Shown here: in pieces, positions 34,080 to 45,337 of the stretch | Layout of the letters: each line of letters opens with the position of its first letter | Position numbering within the stretch: position 1 is the first letter of the stretch | Origin: Eublepharis macularius | Taxonomy: Eukaryota; Chordata; Lepidosauria; Squamata; Eublepharidae | Direction: 5' to 3' | DNA: 64,000 bases | Assembly (NCBI RefSeq): GCF_028583425.1 | Contig: NC_072791.1 | Location: 40,555,368-40,619,367 of the forward strand | Notes under the pieces: generated by a model | What the model was told of the DNA's origin: nothing | What the model saw: the letters and a program-made list of their open reading frames with translations, nothing else | Databases searched by the model: none | Translations under genes and position numbers: made by a program

Positions 34080-34865
34080 GTACTAATTCTCAACAAAAGA
34101 TGTATTTGGGTCCCTTCTCTCTCTTCTATTCCCTCTACCTGTCATAGGGATATTTCCATTTGAAGTCTGAAGTGCCTTTTGGAGATGTACTGCTCGTCAA
34201 GATGATTTCTTTATATTTTCTGTTAGGTGTGATGGGTAGAAGAAAATGTAGCAGGATTAAATTGTGCCATATGCTTGGCTTTAGTATGAATTGTTAAAAA
34301 CGTTGCAATGAATCCAGTTGTTAAAAGTGTGTTTTCCAGCTCTTATTTTCAAGGTAGGATTTAAAATCTTGCCTGCAATTGTTTCACTAATTTACTTTAA
34401 GCTTTATTTAAAAAAAACTTGGACTTAAAGAATTACACTGACTTATTTTGGTGGGAATGCATAAATGCCTCTCTTGGTCCAGTGTAAGTTATTAATCCTT
34501 CCATGTACTTTGTGTAACATTATGAACAGTCTCAAAGCCTGGATATTCTAGATTTTTTAAATTTTAGTCATGTCTCAGGTGTACCTAAAACGATTGTTTA
34601 AAATTTGGTAAAAATGTTGACTGGAGAGCAAATTCCAGAGTTGAGAAATTCCCTTTAGGGTAGTTCTTTTGTTTTAAATCAAGAGAACTTATTATCAGTC
34701 GAGGATGAAAATGGACATCTGCCATAAACAGCAAGTCTTGTCTGTCTCATAAAGAGGCTCTTGAATCTCTACTGATGTGTTGGAAGTCACTTTTGTTGCC
34801 TTCCCCTTCTTCCTGCAGATCTATTTCTCCACTCTGCCCCCCCCCCCAACTCTGTGCTTCTCCTA

Positions 34866-35070
34866 AAGGGGCCATGGCTCGGTGGCAGAGAACCTTTTTT
34901 GCATGAAGAAGGTCGTGGGTTCAATCATCAGCATCTCTACTTAAAAGAATCAGTTAGTAGATGGTGTGAATGACCTCTCCTTGAGGCCCTAGAGAGCCGC
35001 TGCCAGTCTGAGTAGACAATATTGGATTTGACCAAAGTTCCGTAAGGCAGTTTCATGTGAACTAACCTTC
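34866..35070 (+). repeat. tRNA-derived SINE, second family
   Basis: A box 'CATGGCTCGGTGGCAGAG', B box 'GTGGGTTCAATCATC', then 'AGCCGCTGCCAGTCTGAGTA', 'GACAATATTGGATTTGACC' and 'AAGGCAGTTTCATGTG'. Sister copies are at 51088-51275 and, partially, 2572-2715. Confidence 0.8.
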
Positions 35071-35391
35071 CCTGGGGAAAATGTGAGATCTGATGTTGGT
35101 GGAGATCTGATGTTTCCACTGAAACTCCTCTCCTCTTTTGGTGTTAACTGTTGAGCAAATCAAGCAGGAGCTGATTTTGACCCACCACTGCCCCCTCTTT
35201 TACATCTCCTCCTGTTCTTTTGGGAACACTTTCTCAAAAGGTGAAGGAGACCAAAGAAGGGCGTGGAAGACAGCAAAGATCCACATGCTGTGCTGGGGGT
35301 AGTTCAGATCCAGCCGAAAAAACTTCTATAAAGTGAAAATAGCCAGGCACTGTACAAAAATAAGTTTGACGCTGTCCTGTCTAAGAGCCAA

Positions 35392-35745
35392 AACACACGT
35401 TAAGAAAAACCTAGGTTCAGCACGTGTTCTCTTACCTCAAGGTTTGCTGGGATCTGTAGGCGTCCTGGAAGCTTAAAGTTTAGCATTTACAGAGCAGCAA
35501 AAAGGGAAAGGGAAATACAGGCGCCTGTATTTTAAGCTTTAAGCTTCCAGGACGCCTTTAAGCTTCCAGGACGCTTACAGATCCTTTAAGCTTCCAGGAC
35601 TTTAAGCTTCCAGGACCCCTACAGATCTTTAAGCTTCCAGGACGCCTACTTTAAGCTTCCAGGACTCCTACAGATCCCGGCAAACCTTGAGGTAAGAGAA
35701 CACGTGCTGAACCTAGGTTTTTCTTAACGTGTGTTTTGGCTCTTA
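35392..35745. mobile_element. Foldback element with expanded internal arm repeats
   Basis: The ends are inverted repeats of about 95 bp: TAAGAGCCAAAACACACG at the left, CGTGTGTTTTGGCTCTTA at the right, continuing inward through 'CCTAGGTTCAGCACGTG', 'CTTACCTCAAGGTTTGC' and 'GTCCTGGAAGCTTAAAG'. On the right side the inner arm motif AAGCTTCCAGGAC occurs six times (starting about 35541, 35560, 35588, 35604, 35631, 35653), against once inverted on the left. A 20-bp perfect palindrome, AAATACAGGCGCCTGTATTT, sits at 35513-35532. It is non-coding. The TSD may be just TA. Confidence 0.85.
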
Positions 35746-36394
35746 CAATCGGATAATAACGTTGAAGAGGACAAGGATAAAAAGGAGGAGTGTGGGATGA
35801 TGAGTCTACAGGCTCCGTTATTTTGCTAACTGAAATAAGTGGGAATAGCTTAAGACGCTTCTGAACCACAAGAAGCCATTGAGTAGCTTGGATCTCATGT
35901 GGGAAGGCATTCCCAAGATAAGGAAGAGTAGTAGGGGGAAAAAAAGGTGGAGTTGCAAAGTACTGTGATAGTTCAGGATTTAGAAAATATAAAAGCAAAT
36001 AAATGTAAAGAATCAACAGGAGAATAAAGAGAATGTTAAACCGAGAAGCGAGAAAACAGTAAAAGTGAATCAACCTAAATGTATTTCAAAGTGAGTGCCG
36101 AAATGTCTCCATTTAGGATTAGCCTGGATTTTAGCGGAGCTCCAGTTCTAAACGAACCTGGCGTGGGGTCGGGAGAAATCGTGTGCCTTGATCCCCACTG
36201 ATTTTGGAGCCTGCTATTTAGTCTGGAGCTGAAGATCCTGGTACACGCCTTCCTGCCCATTCTCGCCCACTTAGCTTTGAAACATTGTTAAGTTATGTAG
36301 CATGAATAAAAGTATTAATGTGTGTGAGATGTTACTGAAGAAAATGGCCACTCTTAAAACACCAGCTTCTAGCCTGTGTCTGTTCATGCTGCAG

Positions 36395-36486
36395 TTACAC
36401 ACTCTGCACCAGTCGCTCAGAGATCTCAGCAGTGAACAAATCCGTTTGGAGGAAGATTTCAGCAGAGAGCTTTCAAGAAGAAATCG
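36395..36486 (+). CDS. CEP128: CEP128 coding exon 5 (residues 159-188, phase 2 end)
   Basis: The acceptor is CATGCTGCAG and the donor is AGAAATCG|GTATGA. It encodes LHTLHQSLRDLSSEQIRL and then EEDFSRELSRRN, almost identical to human LHGFHQSLRDLSSEQIRL and GDDFNRELSRRS. This is the start of the long continuous coiled coil. Confidence 0.96.
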
Positions 36487-38521
36487 GTATGAACATAAAA
36501 CAGTTTCTCATGGGAGGCTGTGGCAGACACGGTTGCTTGAAAAATAGTAGAAAATGGGTCCCCCTCAACTTGAGGATGGCAATAGGCAATGCTGCTTGGG
36601 GTAAGCATTGCATAATCTGAGTCTTATTTAGGACTGCTTACATGCAGTTTTGTTTTTTAAAAAAAATTGAAGCAGTTTTGATGCTAAGATAATGCATGTG
36701 TATTTGTTAGAATGGGTAATTGGATCCCCAGTGGCACTGAAAGGACGAGTGGCATTTTTTTGGGTGATGCATGACTTGGAATTCTCAATTTGTTGCTTCT
36801 GCTCTGGCGGAAGATCTTACTTTCTCCTTGGTGCCAAAGAGCCAGTTTGCTGAACCCCCAGACTGAGGGACATGCCCTCCCCCACCCGCTGTCAATTGTT
36901 CAAATACAAGGATGCTCAATTTGTCCGCAGTCTAAGATATACAGGTGTGCAGCACTATGCCCCTTGGTTTGTCTAGCCTTTTTCTGATCCTGAAACTTTG
37001 GGAGAATGAGCCTCAATAAGCTTATTCAGAGCGTGGGTAGAGATTGATCCTTTCCTCAACACAAGGAGGACGGGGGATCTTCAGCAGACTGTAAGCTAAC
37101 TCTAGCTAGCACTGTTTTTTGTTTTTTCTCTAGCCAATCCTGCTTTGCTGTACAATACTTCCTAACTATCTGTGCTTCCTGCTTGACTGGATGTTTAGTA
37201 GAAAGAAACTCTTTTAGAAACCCAAGCACTTGACCTTGGAGAGGGAATTCCTTGCAGAATTGACTGCAGCCCATATAAGCCCATAGACTGTTAAGGCTAT
37301 GTAAGGACACATGTTCGGATAGACAGCCTCATCTCTAGGGAGATAGAAACCCAGAAGGAAGGGAGGGGAAGGAGCAAAAGCCAGGAAAGGGGAGCTTGAT
37401 GGCCTGTCTTACTCACATGCTCAGCTGAGGTAGACGAGAGACCATCTCTTCCAGTGTTAAACTGAGCAAGTTCTAATAACTGAATCCGCTCTCGTAGTGG
37501 CCCTGGTTCTGATCTTGCTGGGCATGAAGAGCACCCAGACTGAATAATGTTTTACCCATGAATCCTGTCTCTTCAGTGATTTTACTCAGGCACTAAGCCA
37601 ATGGTGGCAGGTGAAAAGGAGAGGGTGCAGTACTGGGGAGACAAGAAGGTGACAGGGATAATCTCAGGAGGAACTGTGTTTGCTGTCATGTAGGAACTGC
37701 AGTGCAAGATTTCATTTTGCTTTTAGTACATGAGTTCAGCAGGTCTTGAATGGAATGAAAGTCACACATACACGTAAGCAGATGTCACTCTTCTGTAGGT
37801 AGTGCCAGTATGTGATGGGGTTGTGGGATCATGGTCATCCTGCCATTACCTGATGTTCTTGTGTTGAACACCATGTTCAACTATGGGCCTACTAGAAAAA
37901 CAAAAGGTAGGAAATGACTATGGTCAGCGTCTGCTGCCATAAGCTTTTAAGTACTATCACATACAATGTGCCCACTGTAACCCAGACAACAGTGTGCAAA
38001 GTTTAATTGTAAGACTGTTTCATAATACTCTGAAGACATTACTCTTTATGGAGAGAGCCTGTGCATGGTGGGTGGTGGGTGGTCATCCAATGTGGCCCCC
38101 TGTTTGCACATTGTGCATAATGGTGGCCCACACATGTTTAGGACAGAATATATAGGTCCAATCATATTTGAATGCATGCCAGTCCCCATACAGATACCAG
38201 TATATGTAGTCAAGATCTGGTTATGTCCAGCTTGCCAACTCATCAATGGTCTCTCTCCATAAAGATCCACATCTTCACAGGGCTCTGAAATTCCTCTGTA
38301 GGGAGGTCTGCTACAGCTTTATTGTTTAGTTTTTCATTACTATTTGTTGCGTGAATGAAAATCAGGACCTGGCAACATTGACCAAACCAGTGCTTGTCTA
38401 TTTTTAAAAAACTGATATACTGCTGTGATGTGATTGTCTTGTATCAGAAAAGCTGTGTTCTGAAATAATAATATAGTGAATAGTTGCTATGATTTCATAA
38501 TAAAGCTGTTCTTGCTCCAAG
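36487..38521 (+). other. CEP128 intron 6
   Basis: It contains the 221-bp element with inverted ends at 38044-38264. No other exon is seen. Confidence 0.8.
38044..38264. mobile_element. Short inverted-repeat element (MITE-like)
   Basis: It begins CTTTATGGAGAGAGCC and ends GGTCTCTCTCCATAAAG, an inverted repeat of about 14-16 bp. The interior is not palindromic and has no ORF of note. No convincing TSD is visible, so the superfamily is open. Confidence 0.55.
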
Positions 38522-38594
38522 AACTGATGCAGAGACAAAAAGGGTGTTGGAGGAGCTGTCTGAGAGACTTGGTGATTCCCAAAGGCAAGAAACG
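38522..38594 (+). CDS. CEP128: CEP128 coding exon 6 (residues 189-213)
   Basis: The acceptor is TTGCTCCAAG and the donor is GAAACG|GTGAGT. Its first base completes an Arg codon (CG|A) split with exon 5. It encodes TDAETKRVLEELSERL and ends SQRQET. Human has SDAETKRALEELTEKL and AQKQEV. It is coiled coil. Confidence 0.95.
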
Positions 38595-39294
38595 GTGAGT
38601 GCATTTTTAAAAAAATCTGTATTGCTTAATTGGGTTGTGGGGGAGGGAAGAGAGCTGTCTCTTTGCTTGGCAGCCGAACATACTTTTTGCAAGCTATATT
38701 ACTAGTACTGGTATATGAAAGGACCCTTCGAATTATTACGAAGTCTGAAGTTTTTGGCTGCTACCAATCTGTTTGTGAAAATAGGTCTGTTCTGACCCTT
38801 CAGTTTGTGTTGTGTGTTCTTCATGAGCCAATATAGACAACTCCCATAAAATTTGCTAGTAAGCTGTTCAGGAAAGTGGCCTGAAATAGCATTTCCTTTT
38901 TTAAAAAGGTAGCCTTTAAAACGTAGTGGAAGCCAAAAGCCCTTATGACCTGTCCCAGGGCATTAATGGACCCTTGGGGTTCTCTCTGTTGTAAGCTCAA
39001 ATGTTGTCCTCCCCTGGTTCTTGCACTCTCCCCACAAAAGGGGGGAAATAGATCTACAATCTGCACACCTAGCAGTAAACCAGAACATGGTGAGGAATAG
39101 GTAAAATCTAGTACAGAAATATGTATAATTCTAATAGAATAGTTTTCCTTTAATAGATACTCTATCCTGGCTTTCCACAAATGATGCAAAACCAAATGAT
39201 TCAAAAAGGCTTTTTGCTCAGTTAGGAGGGCTGTGTTGTAGGGAGGGGATTTCAGATGATCAGCTAATGAGTTAGGAACCATAGACCTCACCAC

Positions 39295-39465
39295 TATGTT
39301 GTATTGGATTATGCTGTCTTTGTGAACTTGTATCTATGTACCTTATGGCAAGAACATTTATGGAAATGTTCTTGATATTGACTGTACTAATTTCACACTG
39401 TGTAATCCGCCTTGAGTCTCAGTGAAAAAGGCAGACTATAAGTGACATAAATAAATAATTAATAA
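39295..39465 (+). mobile_element. LINE 3' end fragment
   Basis: 'TGTAATCCGCCTTGAGTCTC', 'AGTGAAAAAGGCAGACTATA' and the terminal 'ATAAATAAATAATTAATAA' are typical of the 3' UTR and tail of a squamate LINE. Confidence 0.55.
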
Positions 39466-40371
39466 GAAAGCATTTGCATAAAGAATCAGGCAAGACTAAA
39501 TTTGTTTTGTCTGAATAATGTTCTTCAGTGGTTTCTGTCGCTTTTAATTTTAATTTTTCTGTTAGGATTATGCAAGTGAGGAGACTCACAAGGACCTATG
39601 GGGGGCATCTCATTTCCCTCTGCCCCCACTACTTTCCTGAAACCCCCCATACCCTTTTCCCTTTACCTGCTTCCTTTTCTCCTTCCCACCCATCAGTCAA
39701 CCTACTCTTATCTGTCCCCCTGCCTTCAGCTTACTTCCCCTGGCAGTCTCTCACTGGGAAAATTCTGGTCCAGTTGCTCAGTGCCCGATGAACTGGGTCC
39801 AGTTGCATAGTGGGGAACCTCCAAGGACTTAATTATTTATTTACATTATTTATAGTCCACTTTTCTTGCTGGGACTCAGGGCTGATTATGCAGAAAAGTC
39901 AATACAATGAAATAGGATGGGACATCACATAGACAATACTATAGGATTTGACTTGTAGAAATCTGGACCCAATGAGAGATCAAAAACAGAGGTGAAGCAA
40001 AGCATAAATATTAACATGACACATTAAACAATGCAAAAGTACATATTAAGAACCTACCTACAACAACAGATAGTATGAGCTATATATATACCACTAAATA
40101 TATAGTGGAATAGTCTACAGTCCCTAAGCCTTTTACCCCAAACTTCTTTCTAAATCATTTTGTTATAATATATAGCCCTATTTCCTGTGCAAAAAGCCTT
40201 CTTGAATAATATAGGTGCATATGAGTCTAAGACAGAAAAGCTCAAGATAAGAAAGCCCAAGATAAGAAAACCTTCCTCTGGTTTCTTGAGATGCTTGGAA
40301 GCTTCTAATTTCAATTCTTTTTTTCTGCCCCCATGATGATTATTGTGATATACACCAAATGCTACTATAAG

Positions 40372-41244
40372 TAGACATGGGCATGAATCGAAATACGAAG
40401 TGAATTTCATCATGAAATGGGCTGTTTCATGTATCGCGAAACAGCGTTTTGGGAGGCCACAGTTATCAGGAAATTCATGACTTTTTGGCCTGTTTCATTA
40501 GCTTTGTGAATGATTCGCAATTGCAAACAGGCTGGCGCCAATCCATTGATTCCTTAGGCAACAATGGGCCTAGACCTTTTGTTACCATTGGAAACCCCAG
40601 TCATAGCCCACATACTCTTGATTGGCAGCTCTCCTAGCTATCTGGAGAGCTTCCATTTTGCCCTATACAGCCACGAGCTGGGGGGGGGGGGTCAATCCCA
40701 TAGGCAACCAAGGAGATGGGCCTTCTGTAGCCATGGACACACCAATCTCACCCTTCCAAACCCTGTCAGGCAGGTCTGTCAGCCAACCACAGACCTCCTG
40801 TTCTTGGGATGAATGGTGGGGTTTTGGAGAAACATCCAGCTCGTCCTCGACATCCCAAACTCTTGGGACTGTCCCTGCCTGCTGCCCACCCCTCACTCTA
40901 TCTTCCTGGCCAAGCTCCACACCATGGCCAGTCCTTCATCCTCCTCTGATCCAGCAACTCCCTGTCCCCGTTTCAGTCATGCACTCTGGCAGCACTTCCC
41001 TTCCCACCCTTCCTGATCAACCTATTGCAAACTGGGAGGGTGGGTGAAGGAGAGCCTGCTGAAGTCCCCCTGTGAGTTTGGCATCTCCGGGTATGAAGGG
41101 GGCCATTGAAATGCCCTGGGTTCTGACGAATCACGAAACTAACAAATTGTTTCAGCAAACGTGTCAATTTTGTGAAATTTCGTGATTTGCGATTTGTGAT
41201 GAAATTCTCATTTTGGTTTTTTTTCCATTTCGTGCCCATGTCTA
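40372..41244. mobile_element. hAT-like non-autonomous element, 873 bp
   Basis: The ends TAGACATGGGCATGAA and its near-inverse TTTCGTGCCCATGTCTA are terminal inverted repeats. The flanking 8-mers ACTATAAG (40364-40371) and GCTATAAG (41245-41252) match at 7 of 8. Subterminal blocks with repeated 'CGAAA/TTTCG' and 'TTTCGTGATT' motifs lie near both ends, as in hAT elements. The middle is GC-richer, and the 141-codon frame inside shows no transposase motif. Confidence 0.8.
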
Positions 41245-44200
41245 GCTATAAGCAAGCCACAGATAGCAGAGAAAAATAAATTAATGCACCGTTATATTAA
41301 TCTGCCAGTCAATATAACTATATAACTTAGAGGTCTTAAACTCTGATCCAACCTTTTCTGGTTTACTGTTATGTACTTTCTCTCTCCTCACTTCTTATAG
41401 GAATCGAGATGAATCTGCACATAGAAGTTCTATATTTAAATAAACTCAGGAATCTCTTGTGTTGAGTTACTCATTCTTATCTGTGGCTAAGGGAGGGAGC
41501 GCATGAAGCTGAGGCCTGCTCTTGATTTTGCCATGAGTGGAATCCAAGCGAGCAGTCCCATAAGAGTCCTACTAAAAGTGCTCTTGCTTCTTGCTTCTTC
41601 TGTAATCTTCTCACTGACTTGCACATCTCCTTTTGATTTGTGTAATATGAACTTTTTGTTATTTTCTAAGCTAACAGGGAACAATAACATAGCTGAGGCC
41701 TTAATGTCAAAGCCTTGCTTTGTGCACAATAGTTTCCCCTCTTTTTAAAAAAATATTCAAAGCCATCACAAGAGTGTCAAGTGTTCTGTGATCTATTCTC
41801 ATCTGTCGGCTGAGCTACTTTGGGGGGTCTTAGAGTTCTTTTGTTGTGTTGTTGAGTGTAGCCCTGAGGTTTTTCCATGGTTGATTTTCAAGGAAAACCC
41901 TGTAAAGCAGCTTTTTGGGCTGTGAAGGCTTTTTTGGTGATGCTCAGCTCACTCTGAAAAACGAAATTGAAACCTTAAGAATATTTGTTCGTTGAATTGT
42001 TTGAGTATTTAAACTTTTTTGTACCATAATTTAATGTAACTTAAAAAAAAAGATGAGGCTTCACATGTTTTTTTCCCATAGTGCAATGAATCGGATTCTT
42101 TAGACAGTTGGGAAATCACAGACATTTTTTATTACCTAGATGTGCCTAAGGCTGCTACTATTTGGCACGCTTAGCCAAATAATAGTAATTCAAATGTTTA
42201 TAGTGTGTCAGCGTTCAAAGTACTTTTGCCCACTATTCTGAATGACTCTGGTCAGGTCTGGTTCAGATATTAGGCATGAACTTAAGAAGCCCTAGATATC
42301 CAGATAGCTTTCCTATATCAAGTCATTTAACTTCTGGCAGGAGGTTATACCTCAACAACTGTTTGTTACGAGTGTACTACACATGTTACTCTTAGAGACA
42401 CTTTGCTTCTATTTTATCATTTTCTTAAAGCACAACTATATGCATCTATAATGTTGACTAACTCCACAGAAAATTATACCATTCATTACTGCTACATAAA
42501 GGAGTGCGAATGCATGAGTCCATAAAAATATCTTACCCAAATATAAGCATATTTGGTTTCCAGAAGGCTGGTGCTCTCTTTCCAGTACCCAAACCCCTTC
42601 TCTTGAAACACCAGTACTTGTCTTGAGTTTTTAACTGACTCTTAAGGTCTCCAAAGGCAGTTTCTAATCACTTCAGACCAGGGATCTTGTCACTCTTCAG
42701 AGCTAACTCCCTGTTTGACTGGGTAAGGAAGTTCTCTTCTCAATGGAAGATCTATCCCCTTTCTTTGGCCCAAATGGGAGTCTGCCTACTTCCCAAACTT
42801 CCTTGCCAACTTTCCCTCAGTTCTCCTATTTGTGTTAACTGCTCTCAGTCAGGGATGAATCTCCGAAATGTCAGTAACTGACTCCTCTCGGGCTGAAATC
42901 AGACTCTCCTCTCCCCAGCATCTAGTTCAGAAGTCTTTCTCTGTTCTGCTCATGCTACCCAACCAGATTCCTTGGAGTAGCCTGTCAATCAAGGTTCTCT
43001 GTCTCTATGAAGAATTAACTCTTCACAGTTCTTCAGCTGTTTGTACAGCCCTTCTAAGCTTTTAGAAAGTGTGATCCACCCCAGTCACTTATTCTCCCAT
43101 TGTTCTATTGAAGAGCCTAGCCTTTTTCCTGTGTTTAAGAAACCTTTTTCTTTAATTTTCTTAGTGTTCTAGGGAACTACACTCCCATATGTGTGCATTT
43201 GTATCTTGGGATCCTTCTATAGTTTCCTCAGTGACAACAACAAAAACCACAACCCATGTGTCAGCTTGCCCTGATGTAATGGAATGACCTTCCCGGAGAA
43301 GAACATGTGTGCCCCTCATTAAAATGTAGGCATATGTAAGGTTCGACTTGTCTGTGAAACTCTTGAACTAGCTGGCTAGAAAGTGCTGTGGAAGTTTGGC
43401 TGTTACACTGCTGTTTAGTATTTGGTTCCATTGTGGGTATTTTCCCCAGTTTTGATTATTATGACTTGTATTTCATTATTCACAGAGTCTTAATCACTGG
43501 GAAAGGCAGACTAAAAATATTTTCAATATCAGCTTGTCTCATATTGCTGGTAATAATCCATTTAGGATTGGATCCCCGCTCCCTCCTTCCTTTATGGCAT
43601 ACACCTAGGCTATCCAGCATGGCACTCAGTGGAAGCTGGGTAACCAATTTGTACAGCACGTAAGGAGCTGTGATTTAAAGGAAATAGGAAATTCCCCATA
43701 CATACCTGGAAGCCTTTGTGTGTGCTTAAAGAAGTTTTCTGAATCCAGCTAGTTTGTGGTGCAAATCTCAGTCCAAGATACAAAAATTGGTATCCATCAG
43801 TTGAATGCATGGACATGCAAAAAGCAGAACTTTCTGTTCATGCGTAGACTGTGGCCACATGTGAGGATCTATGGACCCACATCCTTAAATGTGTTTAAAA
43901 TATACCCCCCCCCCCGCCCCTTTATTCAGGTTTTCACCTTCAGGGGCATTTTGAGATTTTCCTGTTCTGAATTCTTTGAATGAAATCCCCATTGATCGCA
44001 CACTATGGATTGCAGTTTCAGTTCACACAAGCTCTGTTGCTTTGTTCCAGCTGCTTAGGCTTTTAACTGCCCTTGACTCTAGCATACAGGTTTTTAAGTA
44101 CTTGTAATGATTTGTTTTTTTCCTGAGAATGTTACTTGCCAGCCTTACATCTAATGTTGTTTGAAAAGTAATTTGGCTCCAATAAATTGGAAATTAACCT

Positions 44201-44393
44201 TCAGTAATCGTAGATTAATCATCTATTCCTTGACACTTTTTAGCTCTCTTTTCCAAAAAGAAGAAAGTAGGGGAAATGACTTCCTCAATAATGCAATTTA
44301 CGTCATTCTTGTAGGAAAAAATTCCACTTGAAATAAATAAGTGGTACTTAAGTAACTGTACCAGTTGCTTCAAGGTTACAGATGTCACATAAG

Positions 44394-44645
44394 CCTCTTC
44401 TGGTAAGTGATTCATTTGATTCTGATTTTTTAAAAAATCACCACTAAGAATCCTGATCAAGATTGAGTTTCAGGGTAGTAGCATTCTTGTTTGGAATCAG
44501 TGGGTTAGGTTAGCTGTAACCTCTTCTGGTAAGTGATTCATTTGATTCTGATTTTTTAAAAAATCACCACTAAGAATCCTGATCAAGATTGAGTTTCAGG
44601 GTAGTAGCATTCTTGTTTGGAATCAGTGGGTTAGGTTAGCTGTAA
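44394..44645. repeat. Perfect tandem duplication, 2 x 126 bp
   Basis: 44394-44519 and 44520-44645 are identical by eye, beginning CCTCTTCTGGTAAGTGATTC and ending 'GTTAGGTTAGCTGTAA'. The absence of divergence suggests a recent duplication, or an assembly artefact. The second copy abuts the element at 44647. Confidence 0.9.
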
Positions 44646-44646
44646 C

Positions 44647-44769
44647 CAGGGCTTTTTTTTCAGCGGGAATGCGGTGGAACGGAGTTCCGGAACCTCTTGA
44701 AAATGGTCACATGGCTGGTGGCCCCGCCCCCTGATCTCCAGACAGAGGGAAGTTTAGATTGCCCTCCGT
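44647..44769. mobile_element. hAT-like MITE, family B, internally deleted or truncated copy
   Basis: It starts CAGGGCTTTTTTTTCAGCGG and carries one arm ('GGAACGGAGTTCCGGAACC', 'AAAATGGTCACATGGCTGG', 'CTGATCTCCAGACAGAGG'), then stops near the palindrome centre at about 44769. The flanking GCTGTAAC (44639-44646) and GTTGTAAC (44770-44777) agree at 7 of 8 positions. Confidence 0.7.
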
Positions 44770-45087
44770 GTTGTAACATAAAGCCATCCCTGTTGTTAAT
44801 CTGTGAAATCTGGATTCAGTTCACAGGCAAGCATTAAATCATGGTTCATGTTGGCAGATCCCAGTGTTGGGGGTTTTCTGTTTCTCTCGTCTCCCAGTTT
44901 GGTCTCCTTCCATCTTGCCTCACCTATTCAGATTCCCTCCATCCAATGCCCTGTCCTCAAATCAGTTGCCTCTGCAGAATAACTGTAAATTGGGTGCTTG
45001 TGAAAATCATTTTGTTGCTGGAATAGATTAAGAAAACCCAGGTTCCACTGCTGCTGCTTCCCCATGCCTCAGTTATATGTATAGAAG

Positions 45088-45337
45088 CAGGGCTTTTTTT
45101 CTGGGAAAAGAGGTGGTGGAACTCAGTGGGTTGTCCTCAGAGAAAATGCTCACATGGCTGGTGGCCCTGCCCCCTGATCTCCAGACAGAGGGGAGTTTAG
45201 ATTGCCCTCCGCGGCGCGGAGGGCATTCTAAACTTCCCTCTGTCTGGAGATCAGGGGGCGGGGCCACCAGCCATGTGACCATTTTCAAGAGGTTCCGGAA
45301 CTCCGTTCCCCCGCGTTCCCCCTGAAAAAAAGCCCTG
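45088..45337. mobile_element. hAT-like MITE, family B, copy 2 (250 bp, perfect 8-bp TSD)
   Basis: CAGGGCTTTTTTTCTGGG to AAAAAAAGCCCTG, flanked by identical TATAGAAG (45080-45087 and 45338-45345). The arms meet at 'CCTCCGCGGCGCGGAGG' near 45207-45223, giving an almost complete palindrome. Confidence 0.92.

Larger units (their letters stand above)
34080..36394 (+). other. CEP128 intron 5
   Basis: It holds a SINE (34866-35070) and the foldback element at 35392-35745. Otherwise it is unique, with no other exon seen. Confidence 0.8.

Noticed and set aside
35541..35668. Regularly recurring AAGCTTCCAGGAC units, CRISPR-like at first glance
   Set aside because: The units are unevenly spaced by 0-15 bp and match the arm of the foldback element. 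The genome is animal, so a CRISPR array is not plausible.
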